Part shown: positions 9,900 to 18,731 of the stretch, piece by piece
Position numbering within the stretch: the stretch's first letter is position 1
Layout: each line of letters starts with the position of its first letter
Assembly: GCA_021202335.1 (NCBI GenBank)
Contig: JAJQDE010000041.1
Span: forward strand, 1-64,000
Reading direction: 5' to 3'
Source of the DNA: Lachnospiraceae bacterium
Lineage (GTDB): Bacteria; Bacillota; Clostridia; Lachnospirales; Lachnospiraceae
DNA length: 64,000 nucleotides
Translations under genes and position numbers: made by a program
The notes under the pieces: model-generated
Told to the model about the DNA's origin: nothing
The model's input: only the letters and a program-made list of their open reading frames with translations
Databases searched by the model: none

Positions 9900-10231
9900 T
9901 TGCTTTTCGGAAAATTTACTATCATTTTGTCCATGCGCTCGCTCATCTCCTCCGCGACCTGCGCCTCAATCATGTTAAACTCTATGATGATACCCGCCGC
10001 GTCCAGTCCCGTATCCACGTCCTTAAGCTCATCGGGCGTGAACTGATTTCCATAGGCTTCACACACAAACTCCGCCATTTCCGCAATCTCATTCCTTGAA
10101 TATCTCCGGCTCGGACGTGACGCCGTCGCCGCCTCGATTTTTTCCGCAAGCTCCAAATAGTCCATATATGTATCTGCGGATATTTTTCCCATTTTATACA
10201 GCCTGTTGTTGACCGCTATCTCACGCTTCAT
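9896..10231 (-). CDS. Tail assembly chaperone, first frame (gpG-like)
   Basis: A 111-residue, mainly helical protein between the major tail protein and the tape measure, the fixed position of gpG-type chaperones. It ends VNFPKSK and stop. The A AAT TTT slip site covers the codons for Asn-Phe. A -1 slip there would read SEKQV and then enter the next frame to give a protein of about 284 residues. Confidence 0.7.
   Translation of the reverse strand: MKREIAVNNRLYKMGKISADTYMDYLELAEKIEAATASRPSRRYSRNEIAEMAEFVCEAYGNQFTPDELKDVDTGLDAAGIIIEFNMIEAQVAEEMSERMDKMIVNFPKSK
9911..9917 (-). promoter_or_regulatory. Candidate -1 programmed frameshift site A_AAU_UUU
   Basis: On the minus strand the bases GTA AAT TTT CCG read as Val-Asn-Phe-Pro in the first chaperone frame. 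A AAT TTT fits the X XXY YYZ rule for tandem -1 slippage. The shifted frame is open through the GTG of the downstream gene and continues to its end. Confidence 0.6.
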
Positions 10232-10234
10232 TTA

Positions 10235-10897
10235 TTACGCCTCCTCTGACTCTGCCGTTTCCTCTGTTTCTGTCGTTTCCTCCGCTTCCGAAGCATCATC
10301 GCTTGATGCCACATATTCCTGCACTGCCGAAAACCAATTTGTTATGGCTGTGGCTGCGTCCGTGTACTCATCAAGCAGATTTGATTCATCGACCGATATT
10401 TCATAGCGGTTATCAAGGCTGCGCTCGTAAAAGCTGCCCTTGATAGTTTTTGTGACCGGCGACAGCTTATCCTCCTTGGTGCTTGCCTCCTCACTTATGC
10501 CCTCTGAGAATTTCCCTACATACAGCCACTTAAAATCGTACTTCCCATTCAGCTTCCGCTCTCTCCAACCGATAGCAACCTCCGGTGCAAGGTCGTCTGA
10601 GGTCTTGACCAAAAAGCCGTTATCGTACAGCTGTCCGAATACAAGCTCCCTGTCCTGCGGCGCAAGCGCATTAACCTCCAATTCAACACTCGTTCCCTCG
10701 TATGAGCTTATGACATCCTCTGTCCCATCGTCAGAATATATCTTCTCGCTCGACCACGTTTCATCAACCTTTGCCTTTATCGCCCTTGCAAGCTTCACGG
10801 GTGTTCCTGCCACGTATTTCTCGGAACTGTTTGTTGTCACCAATGCAGCATAAATATCCTTTAATCCGCATGTCCTGCTCCTTACTACATTGCCCAT
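10235..10897 (-). CDS. Major tail protein, phi13 family
   Basis: A 220-residue tail-tube protein. The start MGNVVRSRTCGLKDIYAAL and the central motif EVNALAPQDRELVFGQLYDNG match the phi13-type tail tube family of Firmicutes siphoviruses. The C-terminal 20 residues are a low-complexity acidic Thr/Glu tail (ETTETEETAESEEA). It is followed by the tail chaperones and preceded by head-tail completion genes, as expected. Confidence 0.88.
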   Translation of the reverse strand: MGNVVRSRTCGLKDIYAALVTTNSSEKYVAGTPVKLARAIKAKVDETWSSEKIYSDDGTEDVISSYEGTSVELEVNALAPQDRELVFGQLYDNGFLVKTSDDLAPEVAIGWRERKLNGKYDFKWLYVGKFSEGISEEASTKEDKLSPVTKTIKGSFYERSLDNRYEISVDESNLLDEYTDAATAITNWFSAVQEYVASSDDASEAEETTETEETAESEEA

Positions 10898-10899
10898 TC

Positions 10900-11265
10900 T
10901 TATTCTTCCTCACTTTCATAATATTTTGAAAATCTCTGTGCCTTCATGTAAATCCCGTCCTCAGGCTCGGCATCGTCCCCGTTCCTGCCCTCGAACTCAA
11001 AACCGCCCTCCTTCATGAGGGATTTTATTTCATGCGCCAGCTCCACCTCGTCCTCCTGTGAAAAAATAGTGACCTGCACGGAAAGCGTCACTCCCTCCGC
11101 CTCGTTATCGGAAAAATTGTTCTCGCTCTCTCCTAGATCCCAAAGGGTGACATGGCAATCCTTTATATCCTTGTCGTACCACCCCTGCATCACAGTTATT
11201 CCGCCGTCGCTGACCTGCTCCAACGCGCTTGCCGCGTCCTTAATTATGTCCGGGCTGCTGCTCAT
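10900..11265 (-). CDS. Tail terminator / minor tail protein
   Basis: A 121-residue protein between the HK97 gp10-like gene and the major tail protein, where the tail terminator is encoded. It has the alternating pattern VTLSVQVTIFSQEDEVELAHEIKSLM seen in tail-completion proteins. It lies 4 bp after the gp10-like gene and 2 bp before the major tail gene. Assignment rests mostly on synteny. Confidence 0.65.
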   Translation of the reverse strand: MSSSPDIIKDAASALEQVSDGGITVMQGWYDKDIKDCHVTLWDLGESENNFSDNEAEGVTLSVQVTIFSQEDEVELAHEIKSLMKEGGFEFEGRNGDDAEPEDGIYMKAQRFSKYYESEEE

Positions 11266-11269
11266 CTCA

Positions 11270-11719
11270 TCACCCCACTGTCCTATCCAAATAGCTCTGA
11301 TATTCCTGCTCCGCTATTTTCTGAAGCTCGCCGTCCGCTGCCCTGCCCGTGGCATAGATAAACTCTCTCGGAGGCTGATAAACCGTGCCCCAATTAATGA
11401 ATTTCACGTAAAAATGCTCACTGCTGTCCGATTTCTCCCAGCCAACCTGCGCCGAAGCGGAAAGCCCGCTGTATTTAACATTGCCGACAGGCACGCTATC
11501 CGCAGCGTGCGACGACACAGAGGATTTTGAACCAAACCCGCGCCCGCTCTTTGTAATATCTGTTGATTTCGGGATTTTGGAAGCCATTATGCTTTTTACC
11601 ACCGGTTCGCTTTTCTCGACTATGCTCTTATCCACCGCTTTAATATCATCGTCGCTTGCTGCCGCCTCGAAAGCCTTAATAAGCTCCTCCAGCCCTTGAA
11701 ATTCCATCTCAATACGCAT
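11270..11719 (-). CDS. HK97 gp10-family tail completion protein
   Basis: A 149-residue protein starting MRIEMEFQGLEELIKAFE, the typical start of the HK97 gp10 family. It also has the conserved late segment HFYVKFINWGT followed by PPREFIYATGRA. It acts at the head-tail interface during assembly. Gene order (head closure, gp10, terminator, major tail) supports the call. Confidence 0.85.
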   Translation of the reverse strand: MRIEMEFQGLEELIKAFEAAASDDDIKAVDKSIVEKSEPVVKSIMASKIPKSTDITKSGRGFGSKSSVSSHAADSVPVGNVKYSGLSASAQVGWEKSDSSEHFYVKFINWGTVYQPPREFIYATGRAADGELQKIAEQEYQSYLDRTVG

Positions 11720-11732
11720 TTTTGCTCCCCTG

Positions 11733-12050
11733 CTACGCCGAAGCCCTGCACTTCAGCAATACCCATCTGCAATCCGTGAACATCGGCGACGCGTCATAGA
11801 TTTTTAACTCCGTCCCGTCATACTCTACGTAAAATTCCTTTGTGTTCATCCGTACCTCTTTGATTTTTCCGCACTCCCGAACCTTGAACACGAGCGCATT
11901 TTCTATACCCGTCTGCAACGCCGTGTACTTCTCGTTCGTCCCAAGGCTTTGAATTTCACACCAACACTCGTAAAAATCAGACACCGTCACGCTCTTTCTT
12001 CCTTCCACAACCTCCGATGTCTTTCTGATTATGTTAACGCGCCCTTTCAT
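11733..12050 (-). CDS. Head closure / head-tail adaptor protein
   Basis: A 105-residue protein with the motif ECWCEIQSLGTNEKY and later TKEFYVEYDGTELKIYD, typical of SPP1 gp16-like stoppers in HK97-type phages. It overlaps the connector gene by 4 bp (ATGA), which suggests coupled translation. Confidence 0.8.
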   Translation of the reverse strand: MKGRVNIIRKTSEVVEGRKSVTVSDFYECWCEIQSLGTNEKYTALQTGIENALVFKVRECGKIKEVRMNTKEFYVEYDGTELKIYDASPMFTDCRWVLLKCRASA

Positions 12051-12364
12051 TCAGCCGCCCCTCCATACATCTCGCTTAAAAGCATGGTGGATGCGGCATT
12101 TGACAGCCCGCCGTCCGCCCTGCCGTATGCATTAGTGTTGTCGTACAGCTCTTTTACGAATGTCATTGCCAAAAGCTTCTGTCTGCTCGTCATTGCGTAT
12201 TCGTCAAAGTTCGGTATCAGCTCCGCAAGCTTTGCAAGCACCGTTTCAACCATGATTGTTATAATGTCCTCATCATCATCATAGTCTATCCGGCAGTACG
12301 TCTTTACCTGCTCCAAAAAAGCCGACATATATTCAGTCTTTTCATCGTCCGTCAACCGCCTCAC
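12047..12364 (-). CDS. Head-tail connector protein (gp6-like)
   Basis: A 105-residue helical protein with the pattern LEQVKTYCRIDYDDDEDIITIM, the usual start of gp6-like DNA-packaging connectors (V-K-x-Y-L/C-R-I-D-x-D-x-D-D). It follows the capsid gene and joins the portal to the tail stopper. The family is well matched in size and order. Confidence 0.83.
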   Translation of the reverse strand: MRRLTDDEKTEYMSAFLEQVKTYCRIDYDDDEDIITIMVETVLAKLAELIPNFDEYAMTSRQKLLAMTFVKELYDNTNAYGRADGGLSNAASTMLLSEMYGGAAE

Positions 12365-12380
12365 CTGCTTTCATGTATGA

Positions 12381-13646
12381 CTAGCCCTCTGCCTCTGTGG
12401 TGTCTGTGGTGTCTGTAGTGTCTGTAGTGCTTATAGTCACTGTAATCTCGCCCTTGACTACCGCGCCCTCGTCCACAGCCTGCACGTCAAAGCGGTCGCG
12501 CACCTTAAGCCCCGTCATATCCTTTTCCCACAGCCCCGCTGCCTTGTCGTTCATGTCGATAGTAAGCACGTTACGGTCAAAAAGCGTAATTGCTTCCTTT
12601 AAATCACCGCAGTATACGGGATATTTGTAGCCCGTCACTGTTTCTCCGTCAAGAACTTCCTCGGACGCCAACGTCTTATTCGACAGCCTGATAACAGGGT
12701 ACTGACCGAAAAGCAGCTTGCCCTTGGTCGGCTGAAGCGGATCTCTCTGCAGAATGTAATTCCCGTCGCTATCCTTGAGCTTGTCAAGATAGTTGAAACC
12801 GCTCTGATTCGTAATGACCATTGACGACTCAGCAATCGCAGGATCGAGTGTCACATTAAATATGTCCTTTAAATCGTCAAGGTCTGATATTTCAACCTCG
12901 CTGCCCTCTGTCATGCTGTCAAGCGTACTGATAATGACCGCGTTTCTCGTCGCCTTTGTCTTTTGGGCAATCCACTTGTTGATGTATGCCATAATATTCT
13001 GCGCCGTATCCTCCAAAAGCTCCGCCGTCATCTTTAAAATGCCGCCCTTTTTCTTGATTGTGTACGTAATCTGCTTGAATTTCGGCTCGCTCATCTCCGG
13101 GAACTCCGCCGCCTCATCCACATTGTCGAAAGGCGTTGATTCAGCGTCCACCTCAATATTCCTTGTGCCTGTCTTTGTCGCCACGCCCTCAATATTTACA
13201 TACTGTTCAAGGTTATCCTCGCTGCGGCGCAGCTCTATAATGTCTGTCCGTATATCCTCGGGAACAGTCACGCCAAGCCCCGATTCGCCGTCGTCGTCCG
13301 CCGTCGCGTCGGATGTTATCGCGTCCTTGTACACCTTCACATCGCGCTCGTCCGGCTCCCTGTGGAAAAATCCTGCCTTGATGATATTTACAAAGGCTTT
13401 TGTAAGGCTCTTTTTGTCCTTTACCGGATTATCAAGGTTCTTTGCTTCTCCTGACAAAGCCTTATTTTCCATCTCATCGCGCAGGTCGTCCTCAATGTCG
13501 CAAAGCAAGTCGAATTTCTCCTGCATTCCCTTCAGCGCTTCCTTTGCCTCCCTTGCCTCGTCAAGCTTTCCCTCCTGTGCAAGCCGCTTAACCTCATCCT
13601 TTTTGCTGTTAATCTCCTTCAACAGCTTTCTCATTTCTTCATTCAT
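12381..13646 (-). CDS. Major capsid protein, HK97 family
   Basis: A 421-residue protein with an N-terminal coiled-coil scaffold-like delta domain (about residues 1-60, MNEEMRKLLKEINSKKDEV) and the HK97-fold capsid body, with motifs such as SSMVITNQSGFNYLDKLKD and GKLLFGQYPVIRLS. The delta domain is probably removed by the ClpP-type protease encoded upstream. The C-terminus ends in a repeated Thr-Asp tract (TDTTDTTDTTEAEG) encoded by near-perfect 9-bp DNA repeats. The stop is TAG. Confidence 0.93.
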   Translation of the reverse strand: MNEEMRKLLKEINSKKDEVKRLAQEGKLDEAREAKEALKGMQEKFDLLCDIEDDLRDEMENKALSGEAKNLDNPVKDKKSLTKAFVNIIKAGFFHREPDERDVKVYKDAITSDATADDDGESGLGVTVPEDIRTDIIELRRSEDNLEQYVNIEGVATKTGTRNIEVDAESTPFDNVDEAAEFPEMSEPKFKQITYTIKKKGGILKMTAELLEDTAQNIMAYINKWIAQKTKATRNAVIISTLDSMTEGSEVEISDLDDLKDIFNVTLDPAIAESSMVITNQSGFNYLDKLKDSDGNYILQRDPLQPTKGKLLFGQYPVIRLSNKTLASEEVLDGETVTGYKYPVYCGDLKEAITLFDRNVLTIDMNDKAAGLWEKDMTGLKVRDRFDVQAVDEGAVVKGEITVTISTTDTTDTTDTTEAEG

Positions 13647-13661
13647 TTTTTTGTTCTCCTT

Positions 13662-14474
13662 TCAGATGCCATATAAATCTAAATCCTTTAAAATATCCTG
13701 CTTCTTTGCCTCGGCTTTCGCCGCTTCCCTTCTTTCAAGCTCCGCGATCACCTCGTCCACGATGCCCTTTGCGCCCATCTCGTCCCCCTGCTCCGGCACA
13801 TTCACGTATCTGCTGAAATAATCCGAAGCGCAAGCCGCGACCGCTGCCTTTGCGTCAACGATAACGTCAAAATACTGCGCAAGCTCTGTACCGTTAAACC
13901 ACGTTTCCGCCGCCATCATCGCCTTAATGCTGTCCCGCGTGATGCCTTCCTTTACGTGTTCCTCGTATACGTCAAGTATTGATTCCTCGCACAGGTCAAG
14001 CTGTTCAATAACTTTTTTAAAGTCATCCGCATTGCCCCACGCGATACAGAGCGGCTTGTGTATCATTGCCTGCGCCCCTGTCGCAAAGTGAAGCTCATCA
14101 CAGGCAAACATAATCACCAACGCGATTGACGCCGCCATGCCGTCCACGTACCCGACCTTGTGACCGCCAAACCGCTTGAGCTGATTGTAAATCGCAAGCC
14201 CCGCGAACACATCTCCGCCACCGCTGTTGAAGTAAATATCAATATCCTCGTACCCTTCCAACAGTCCTAAGAAGTCGGCAATATCCTGCGGACATTTATC
14301 CTCTATTGCACATGCGTCCCACGTAGAAGAAACTATATCGCCATAAAAATACAGCGAGCATTTCCCCTGTTCCTCGTCAGCTTCAAAATCCAAATAGCCG
14401 ACCTTCTGCTTCCTGCCCGTGCGCTTGTCCTTTTTGGTAAAATCAAAACGCTTTTTCTCACCCATATTATTCAC
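13662..14474 (-). CDS. ClpP-related prohead protease
   Basis: A 270-residue head maturation protease. It has the ClpP-type N-terminal strand (LYFYGDIVS), the oxyanion segment NSGGGDVFAGLAI, the nucleophile Ser116 in GMAASIALV and the catalytic His139 in AMIHKP. It probably trims the capsid delta domain during head assembly. It overlaps the portal gene by 8 bp. The C-terminal 50 residues are charged and helical. Confidence 0.92.
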   Translation of the reverse strand: MNNMGEKKRFDFTKKDKRTGRKQKVGYLDFEADEEQGKCSLYFYGDIVSSTWDACAIEDKCPQDIADFLGLLEGYEDIDIYFNSGGGDVFAGLAIYNQLKRFGGHKVGYVDGMAASIALVIMFACDELHFATGAQAMIHKPLCIAWGNADDFKKVIEQLDLCEESILDVYEEHVKEGITRDSIKAMMAAETWFNGTELAQYFDVIVDAKAAVAACASDYFSRYVNVPEQGDEMGAKGIVDEVIAELERREAAKAEAKKQDILKDLDLYGI

Positions 14475-15738
14475 CTCCCTTCGTATATGCTGCTCCCGCC
14501 TGTGTCAGCGGAATTATATTTCCATTTGCAAGTAGGACATCCCCGCCCTCTGCGTCAGGGAGATCCAGCTTCCTTCTTGCCTCGTTTGATGTCATGACGG
14601 AACCCGCCACGCCCTCTTTCAGATACTCCATCTGTGTCTTTGAATCCGTCCTAAAGAGTACCTTTTCATTGTACTTGTAGTAATATCCCTGTTCCTGCTC
14701 GCTTTCAGTCAATATCTTGCAGTTTATTTCTTCCTCATACTGTTTTATGACAAACAGCTCCGTATCAACGTAAAACGATAGCTGCTGAAGCTCGCTGTTT
14801 GCGTATGATGATTTCTCGTAATCGTTGATTTGGTTCGGCTTCACCCCGAACGCCGCCGCAATCTGCAAAGCCGTGTACTTTTTCAGCTCAAAGAACTGCG
14901 AATCAGACAGCTTAATATCAAGCGGCGTAAGCTTCATACCTAGAGGAACAGGAATAATCCGCCCCGTGTTTTTTACACCGCTGCCGAACGCCTCGAACGA
15001 TTTTATCAGCTTTTCCCTTGATTCTTCATTCAGCTCTCCCGTATACTCCAACGTAGCCTTTGCCGTCAATCCGCTTTTATAAAGGCTGTTCATGTACTCC
15101 TGTGAAGCCGCCGCTCCACCTATCGTGTCCCGCAATATCTGCTGCACCGGCATACCCGTAATGCCGTTGAAGCTAAATGAAGTCTTAAAGTGCATGACCT
15201 CGCTTGTGTCAAATACATACAGCTGCCCCGACATCGGATCCGCGTACACATACCACAGCCGTCCTTTCCCGGCAAAAATCCCCGCGTCGTCAATGTATAT
15301 TGATACGCAATTAGACTGCATAACCCAAAGGTCTAACACCCTGATTTCTCCGCCGTATTTTTTGCGGTCAAACCTCCTGCGTATGTAGACATACGCATTC
15401 CCGTAATGATTTCTGTTCATCTCGACCGCGTTCCAAAAGACCGTCGGTGTCATGAATGGGTTTGGACGTTTCGTCAAAAGCCTTGACGTTTCGGTCTGTT
15501 CCGCCTCAATAATCCCGTCCTTTGTCTTTTGATAATATTTGATAGGCATTTTAGCAAGCGTTTCCGACATCATCTTTAGACACGTAAAATATGTAACCTC
15601 CGATTCCGCCTTATTTTTCTTTCCAAGCCCTATGCTTTCAAGAAACGACGGCGAATTTATCGACACAACGCCGCTTGCCTCGCTCCTGCCCTTCCACCAA
15701 TCCCTCACTCTTTCCGCAAATCTCTTAAATGGGTTCAC
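14467..15738 (-). CDS. Portal protein, HK97 family
   Basis: A 423-residue portal. Supporting motifs are TYFTCLKMMSETLAKMPIKYYQ, HYGNAYVYIRR, and the late segment FGVKPNQINDYEKSSYANSE, all typical of HK97-type portals. It forms the dodecameric ring at the head vertex and docks the terminase. It is 2 bp downstream of the large terminase gene. Confidence 0.93.
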   Translation of the reverse strand: MNPFKRFAERVRDWWKGRSEASGVVSINSPSFLESIGLGKKNKAESEVTYFTCLKMMSETLAKMPIKYYQKTKDGIIEAEQTETSRLLTKRPNPFMTPTVFWNAVEMNRNHYGNAYVYIRRRFDRKKYGGEIRVLDLWVMQSNCVSIYIDDAGIFAGKGRLWYVYADPMSGQLYVFDTSEVMHFKTSFSFNGITGMPVQQILRDTIGGAAASQEYMNSLYKSGLTAKATLEYTGELNEESREKLIKSFEAFGSGVKNTGRIIPVPLGMKLTPLDIKLSDSQFFELKKYTALQIAAAFGVKPNQINDYEKSSYANSELQQLSFYVDTELFVIKQYEEEINCKILTESEQEQGYYYKYNEKVLFRTDSKTQMEYLKEGVAGSVMTSNEARRKLDLPDAEGGDVLLANGNIIPLTQAGAAYTKGGE

Positions 15739-15740
15739 TC

Positions 15741-17537
15741 TTATTCACCTGCCAATCCGTATTTTTCCATAAGTGCCAGCCATTCGCTCACAGCCTCGTT
15801 TGCGTCCGGTCTGTACTCCTCCTTCATTGCCGCTTTCCATGCGTCGATTATCGCGTCAATAGGATCTATTCTGTCCTCTCCCGCGCTCTTATCTATCTTG
15901 ATTTCGCCGAAGCTGTTTGATACAGTTTTTGCGTTCGCTATCGACCATGTCAGCAGCTCATCCGCAGGAACGACCTCTTTTTTGCCGCTGCCCGTTTCTA
16001 TCCCCTCAATCTCCACGTTGCCCGCCTTAATTTCCAACTGAAAATCCACCTTGGCATCGTTCAGCTCCCTTGCCGTCTGCGTAATCGACACCGAATCAAC
16101 TCCCAACGCCTCAATATCCGAAAGGAACGCGGACGCATTGTGCGGATCGTAACACACAAGCTGTGGCTTCAATTCGTATTGGCTTATCAGTTCGCGCAAG
16201 TAGCTGATAATATACTTGTAATCCGTCTTTACGCCGCCCAGTGTTTCCGTCACCGTGACAAGCCCCTTTTTTATCCATAAATCATACGGCACCTTATCCG
16301 TTTTGATATGCTCGTCAACTCTCCCCGCTGGTATGAAGGAGTGCGTTTTAATAAAATATTTTTTTACACCGCCCTCAATATGGGGAATGATGATTGCTAT
16401 TGACGTCAAATCTCCGCCCGATGAAAGGTCTATGCCGACATAGCACTTTGCCCCGTGGAAGTTTTCGAGCGTCTTTAACACGGCACACCGCTTCCACTCC
16501 CTTATATCCTTGATGTATTGCGAATTTGACCACTGCGTCCACATATTGAGCTGCTTAACTAAAAAATCCCTCAAATCCTCGCCTCCCATATCGCGGGCAG
16601 TGTTCGCCACAGGGACGAGATTGTCCCACGCGTCACTATCAAATTCCAATATCGGATTTGCCTTAATCCAATTATCCCTGTTATGCCAGTCGTCACCTTC
16701 GTCAAGCTGCGCGATGTACACAAACTGGCTGTCATTCTCAAACACTCCCTCCAACAAACTGCAGCAATACTCATACAACTTGTAGCACGGCGATTTTAAG
16801 TCAAACCCCGCCGTCGTGATAACGGATATGAGAGCGGATTTCAACTTTTTAATACCACCCTCCAACAGCTTATACATTTGGTTAGTCTTGTGCGCGTGGT
16901 ATTCATCCACAATCCCTAAATACGTCCTATGTCCGTCAAGTGATTTCGTATCGCCCGACAATGCCTTTATCTCCGAATGTGTAATCAGACAATCTATCGT
17001 GTGATTATGCGCGTGTACCTTGAAGCACTCCGCCAACTCATTATCGGAGCTGATGAATTTATTAATTTCCTCCCACACAATATTAGCCTGATCCTGCTTA
17101 GTTGCCGTGCAATAAATCTTCCCGTACATATACCCGTCGAAATTGCCGTAATAGCAAGCCAAAATACCGTCTATAAAGGATTTTCCATTTTGCCGCCCTA
17201 GCTGTACATACGATGTTCGGAAACGTCTATAACCCTTTTCTTTTATCCGCCATCCGTTCAGTGAGCCTAATATAAAGCATTGAAACGGAAATAGCGTGAC
17301 GTGTTCCTGCTCCTGTCCTTCGGCTATCGTCAGCTCCTCCCCAAAATTTATTATTTCCTCCGATTTCTCAATGTCGAAATAATAAATATATTCGGGATCT
17401 TGCGACTTTTCGATGTCATCAAGATGTCTTTGGCACGCCAGTCTGACATATTTCCCCGCAATTATTTCACCGCTTGCGACGCCGCAAGCATATTCCGTGC
17501 AGCGGTCGGTTACTGCCCCGCATTGCTTTGCCGCCAT
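15741..17537 (-). CDS. Terminase large subunit
   Basis: A 598-residue DNA-packaging motor. The ATPase domain has a Walker A-like LGRQNGKS near residues 113-120 and Walker B YLGIVDEYH with Asp211-Glu212. The C-terminal RNase H-like nuclease begins with YVGIDLSSGGDLTSIA and has further acidic residues in CYDPHNASAF and late DPIDAIIDAWKAA. The length and motifs fit the Terminase_1 family used by HK97-like phages. It directly follows the small subunit gene with no gap. Confidence 0.95.
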   Translation of the reverse strand: MAAKQCGAVTDRCTEYACGVASGEIIAGKYVRLACQRHLDDIEKSQDPEYIYYFDIEKSEEIINFGEELTIAEGQEQEHVTLFPFQCFILGSLNGWRIKEKGYRRFRTSYVQLGRQNGKSFIDGILACYYGNFDGYMYGKIYCTATKQDQANIVWEEINKFISSDNELAECFKVHAHNHTIDCLITHSEIKALSGDTKSLDGHRTYLGIVDEYHAHKTNQMYKLLEGGIKKLKSALISVITTAGFDLKSPCYKLYEYCCSLLEGVFENDSQFVYIAQLDEGDDWHNRDNWIKANPILEFDSDAWDNLVPVANTARDMGGEDLRDFLVKQLNMWTQWSNSQYIKDIREWKRCAVLKTLENFHGAKCYVGIDLSSGGDLTSIAIIIPHIEGGVKKYFIKTHSFIPAGRVDEHIKTDKVPYDLWIKKGLVTVTETLGGVKTDYKYIISYLRELISQYELKPQLVCYDPHNASAFLSDIEALGVDSVSITQTARELNDAKVDFQLEIKAGNVEIEGIETGSGKKEVVPADELLTWSIANAKTVSNSFGEIKIDKSAGEDRIDPIDAIIDAWKAAMKEEYRPDANEAVSEWLALMEKYGLAGE

Positions 17538-18080
17538 TTATCCGCCCGCGTATTTTTTGAATTTGTTTTCCGGCTTTGTGTCATTTTTCTTCGGCACGAC
17601 CAATCTGCACCTGCTACTGACCGTCATTCCAAAGTCTGCCGCGCCCTGCCTGCACTGTTTCAAGCACCGATCCTGAATGACCATAAGCTTCTCTCGTTCT
17701 TCATTGACTATTTTTTTCATACCGACCTGCGTCTGCTCTGTTTTTCCCGTGTTTGGATCTTTTATGTTCTTATAAGCCGGAATTTCATACATTAACGGCA
17801 TCTCCTGAATTTCCTTTGTCACCTCTATGTACTGCTCTTGCGATACTATAAGCCTCGCCAATGCGTCACAGTCCACGTTTGCCATCAGCCCGATTTCCAG
17901 CAAATCTTTTGACAATTTTCTAAAGTTTTTTTTCTGTCCGGGCGTCAAAAAAGCAGGCGGCTTGACCTTATCGCACGGTGCGGAAACCTCCGCATTTTTC
18001 CTCTCCTCAATTTCCGCTTTTGTCAGGTGTTTCCTGCCTTTCATGATTACCAAATCTGTCGGCTGCCTCTGTCCTGCCAT
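17538..18080 (-). CDS. Terminase small subunit, P27 family
   Basis: A 180-residue DNA-recognition subunit. The N-terminal segment has the P27-type pattern GRKHLTKAEIEERK, then KPPAFLTPGQKKNFRKL, and a late PKKNDTKPENKFKKYAGG. It overlaps the 3' end of the HNH gene by 74 bp in another frame and abuts the large subunit. Confidence 0.88.
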   Translation of the reverse strand: MAGQRQPTDLVIMKGRKHLTKAEIEERKNAEVSAPCDKVKPPAFLTPGQKKNFRKLSKDLLEIGLMANVDCDALARLIVSQEQYIEVTKEIQEMPLMYEIPAYKNIKDPNTGKTEQTQVGMKKIVNEEREKLMVIQDRCLKQCRQGAADFGMTVSSRCRLVVPKKNDTKPENKFKKYAGG

Positions 18081-18633
18081 GCGCTGTCAGCCTCCTTTCT
18101 TTCTCGCTCCTAACCGTGAAAATTCCCGTGGGGAGTTTTCTCCGAAATTTAGGGGGGGCGACTAAAAAACGACCGCTTAAAACTTTTTTAATCCCCCCTG
18201 CCTCCTTGAAATGGCGTTCAATCAATGCCCTAAGCTGCGCCTGCGTCCTTCTCTTTGCGGCATCACTTTGCTTATATAGAGCCGTTATAGTATTGTGCGT
18301 ATCATGGCTTAAAGGTATAAGGTTTAGTGGATTCAGGCGTTGACTCCAGTCATCCTCAAGCTCGATGATGTGATGCACTGGTGAGGAAGCGTCAAGTATA
18401 ATCAATTCGTGCGTAACATACAGCGTATATATATCCACATACTCATACACGCTCATAATGACAGCTCTTAACTCCCGCCATTCTTTTGATATGTAGAACT
18501 CCGCCGCGCGCGCATCCCTGCGGGTACTGTTATACTGCATATGCCTCGATTGTTGCTTTGCTTCGCACTCGCTGCATTTATGCAATCCTTGTGGTATAAG
18601 GCAACCGCAGCCCTTACATTCTTTTAACAGCAT
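18007..18633 (-). CDS. HNH endonuclease of the packaging module
   Basis: The 208-residue protein has an N-terminal zinc-ribbon segment (CKGCGCLIPQ...CSEC) and a central HNH motif, PVHHIIELEDDWSQRLNPLNLIPL with a later His-Asn pair (HDTHNTI). Start is set at MLLKECKGCG, with GGGAGG seven bases upstream. The ORF track extends 24 codons further, across the terminator hairpin. HNH proteins beside a P27/Terminase_1 pair usually assist cos cleavage, as HK97 gp74 does, so cos packaging is likely. Confidence 0.88.
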   Translation of the reverse strand: MLLKECKGCGCLIPQGLHKCSECEAKQQSRHMQYNSTRRDARAAEFYISKEWRELRAVIMSVYEYVDIYTLYVTHELIILDASSPVHHIIELEDDWSQRLNPLNLIPLSHDTHNTITALYKQSDAAKRRTQAQLRALIERHFKEAGGIKKVLSGRFLVAPPKFRRKLPTGIFTVRSEKERRLTAHGRTEAADRFGNHERQETPDKSGN

Positions 18634-18656
18634 TGCCTCGCCTCCCACCGCATAAC

Positions 18657-18691
18657 AAAAGCGCACTCGGCTGCTACCTGTGCGCTTTTTT
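18657..18691. terminator. Terminator between the late regulator and the packaging genes
   Basis: AAAA-GCGCAC, a 13-base loop, GTGCGC-TTTTTT. The A and T runs make it symmetric and usable in both directions. It separates the regulator gene (18732-19220) from the HNH/terminase operon, so late transcription probably starts or is antiterminated here. Confidence 0.75.
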
Positions 18692-18731
18692 GTTTCAAAT
18701 TCCATATTAATATTTTATCAGATAAAAAGTG

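Noticed and set aside
12814-13821. 335-residue plus-strand ORF
   Set aside because: Ser/Phe-rich shadow of the capsid and protease genes.
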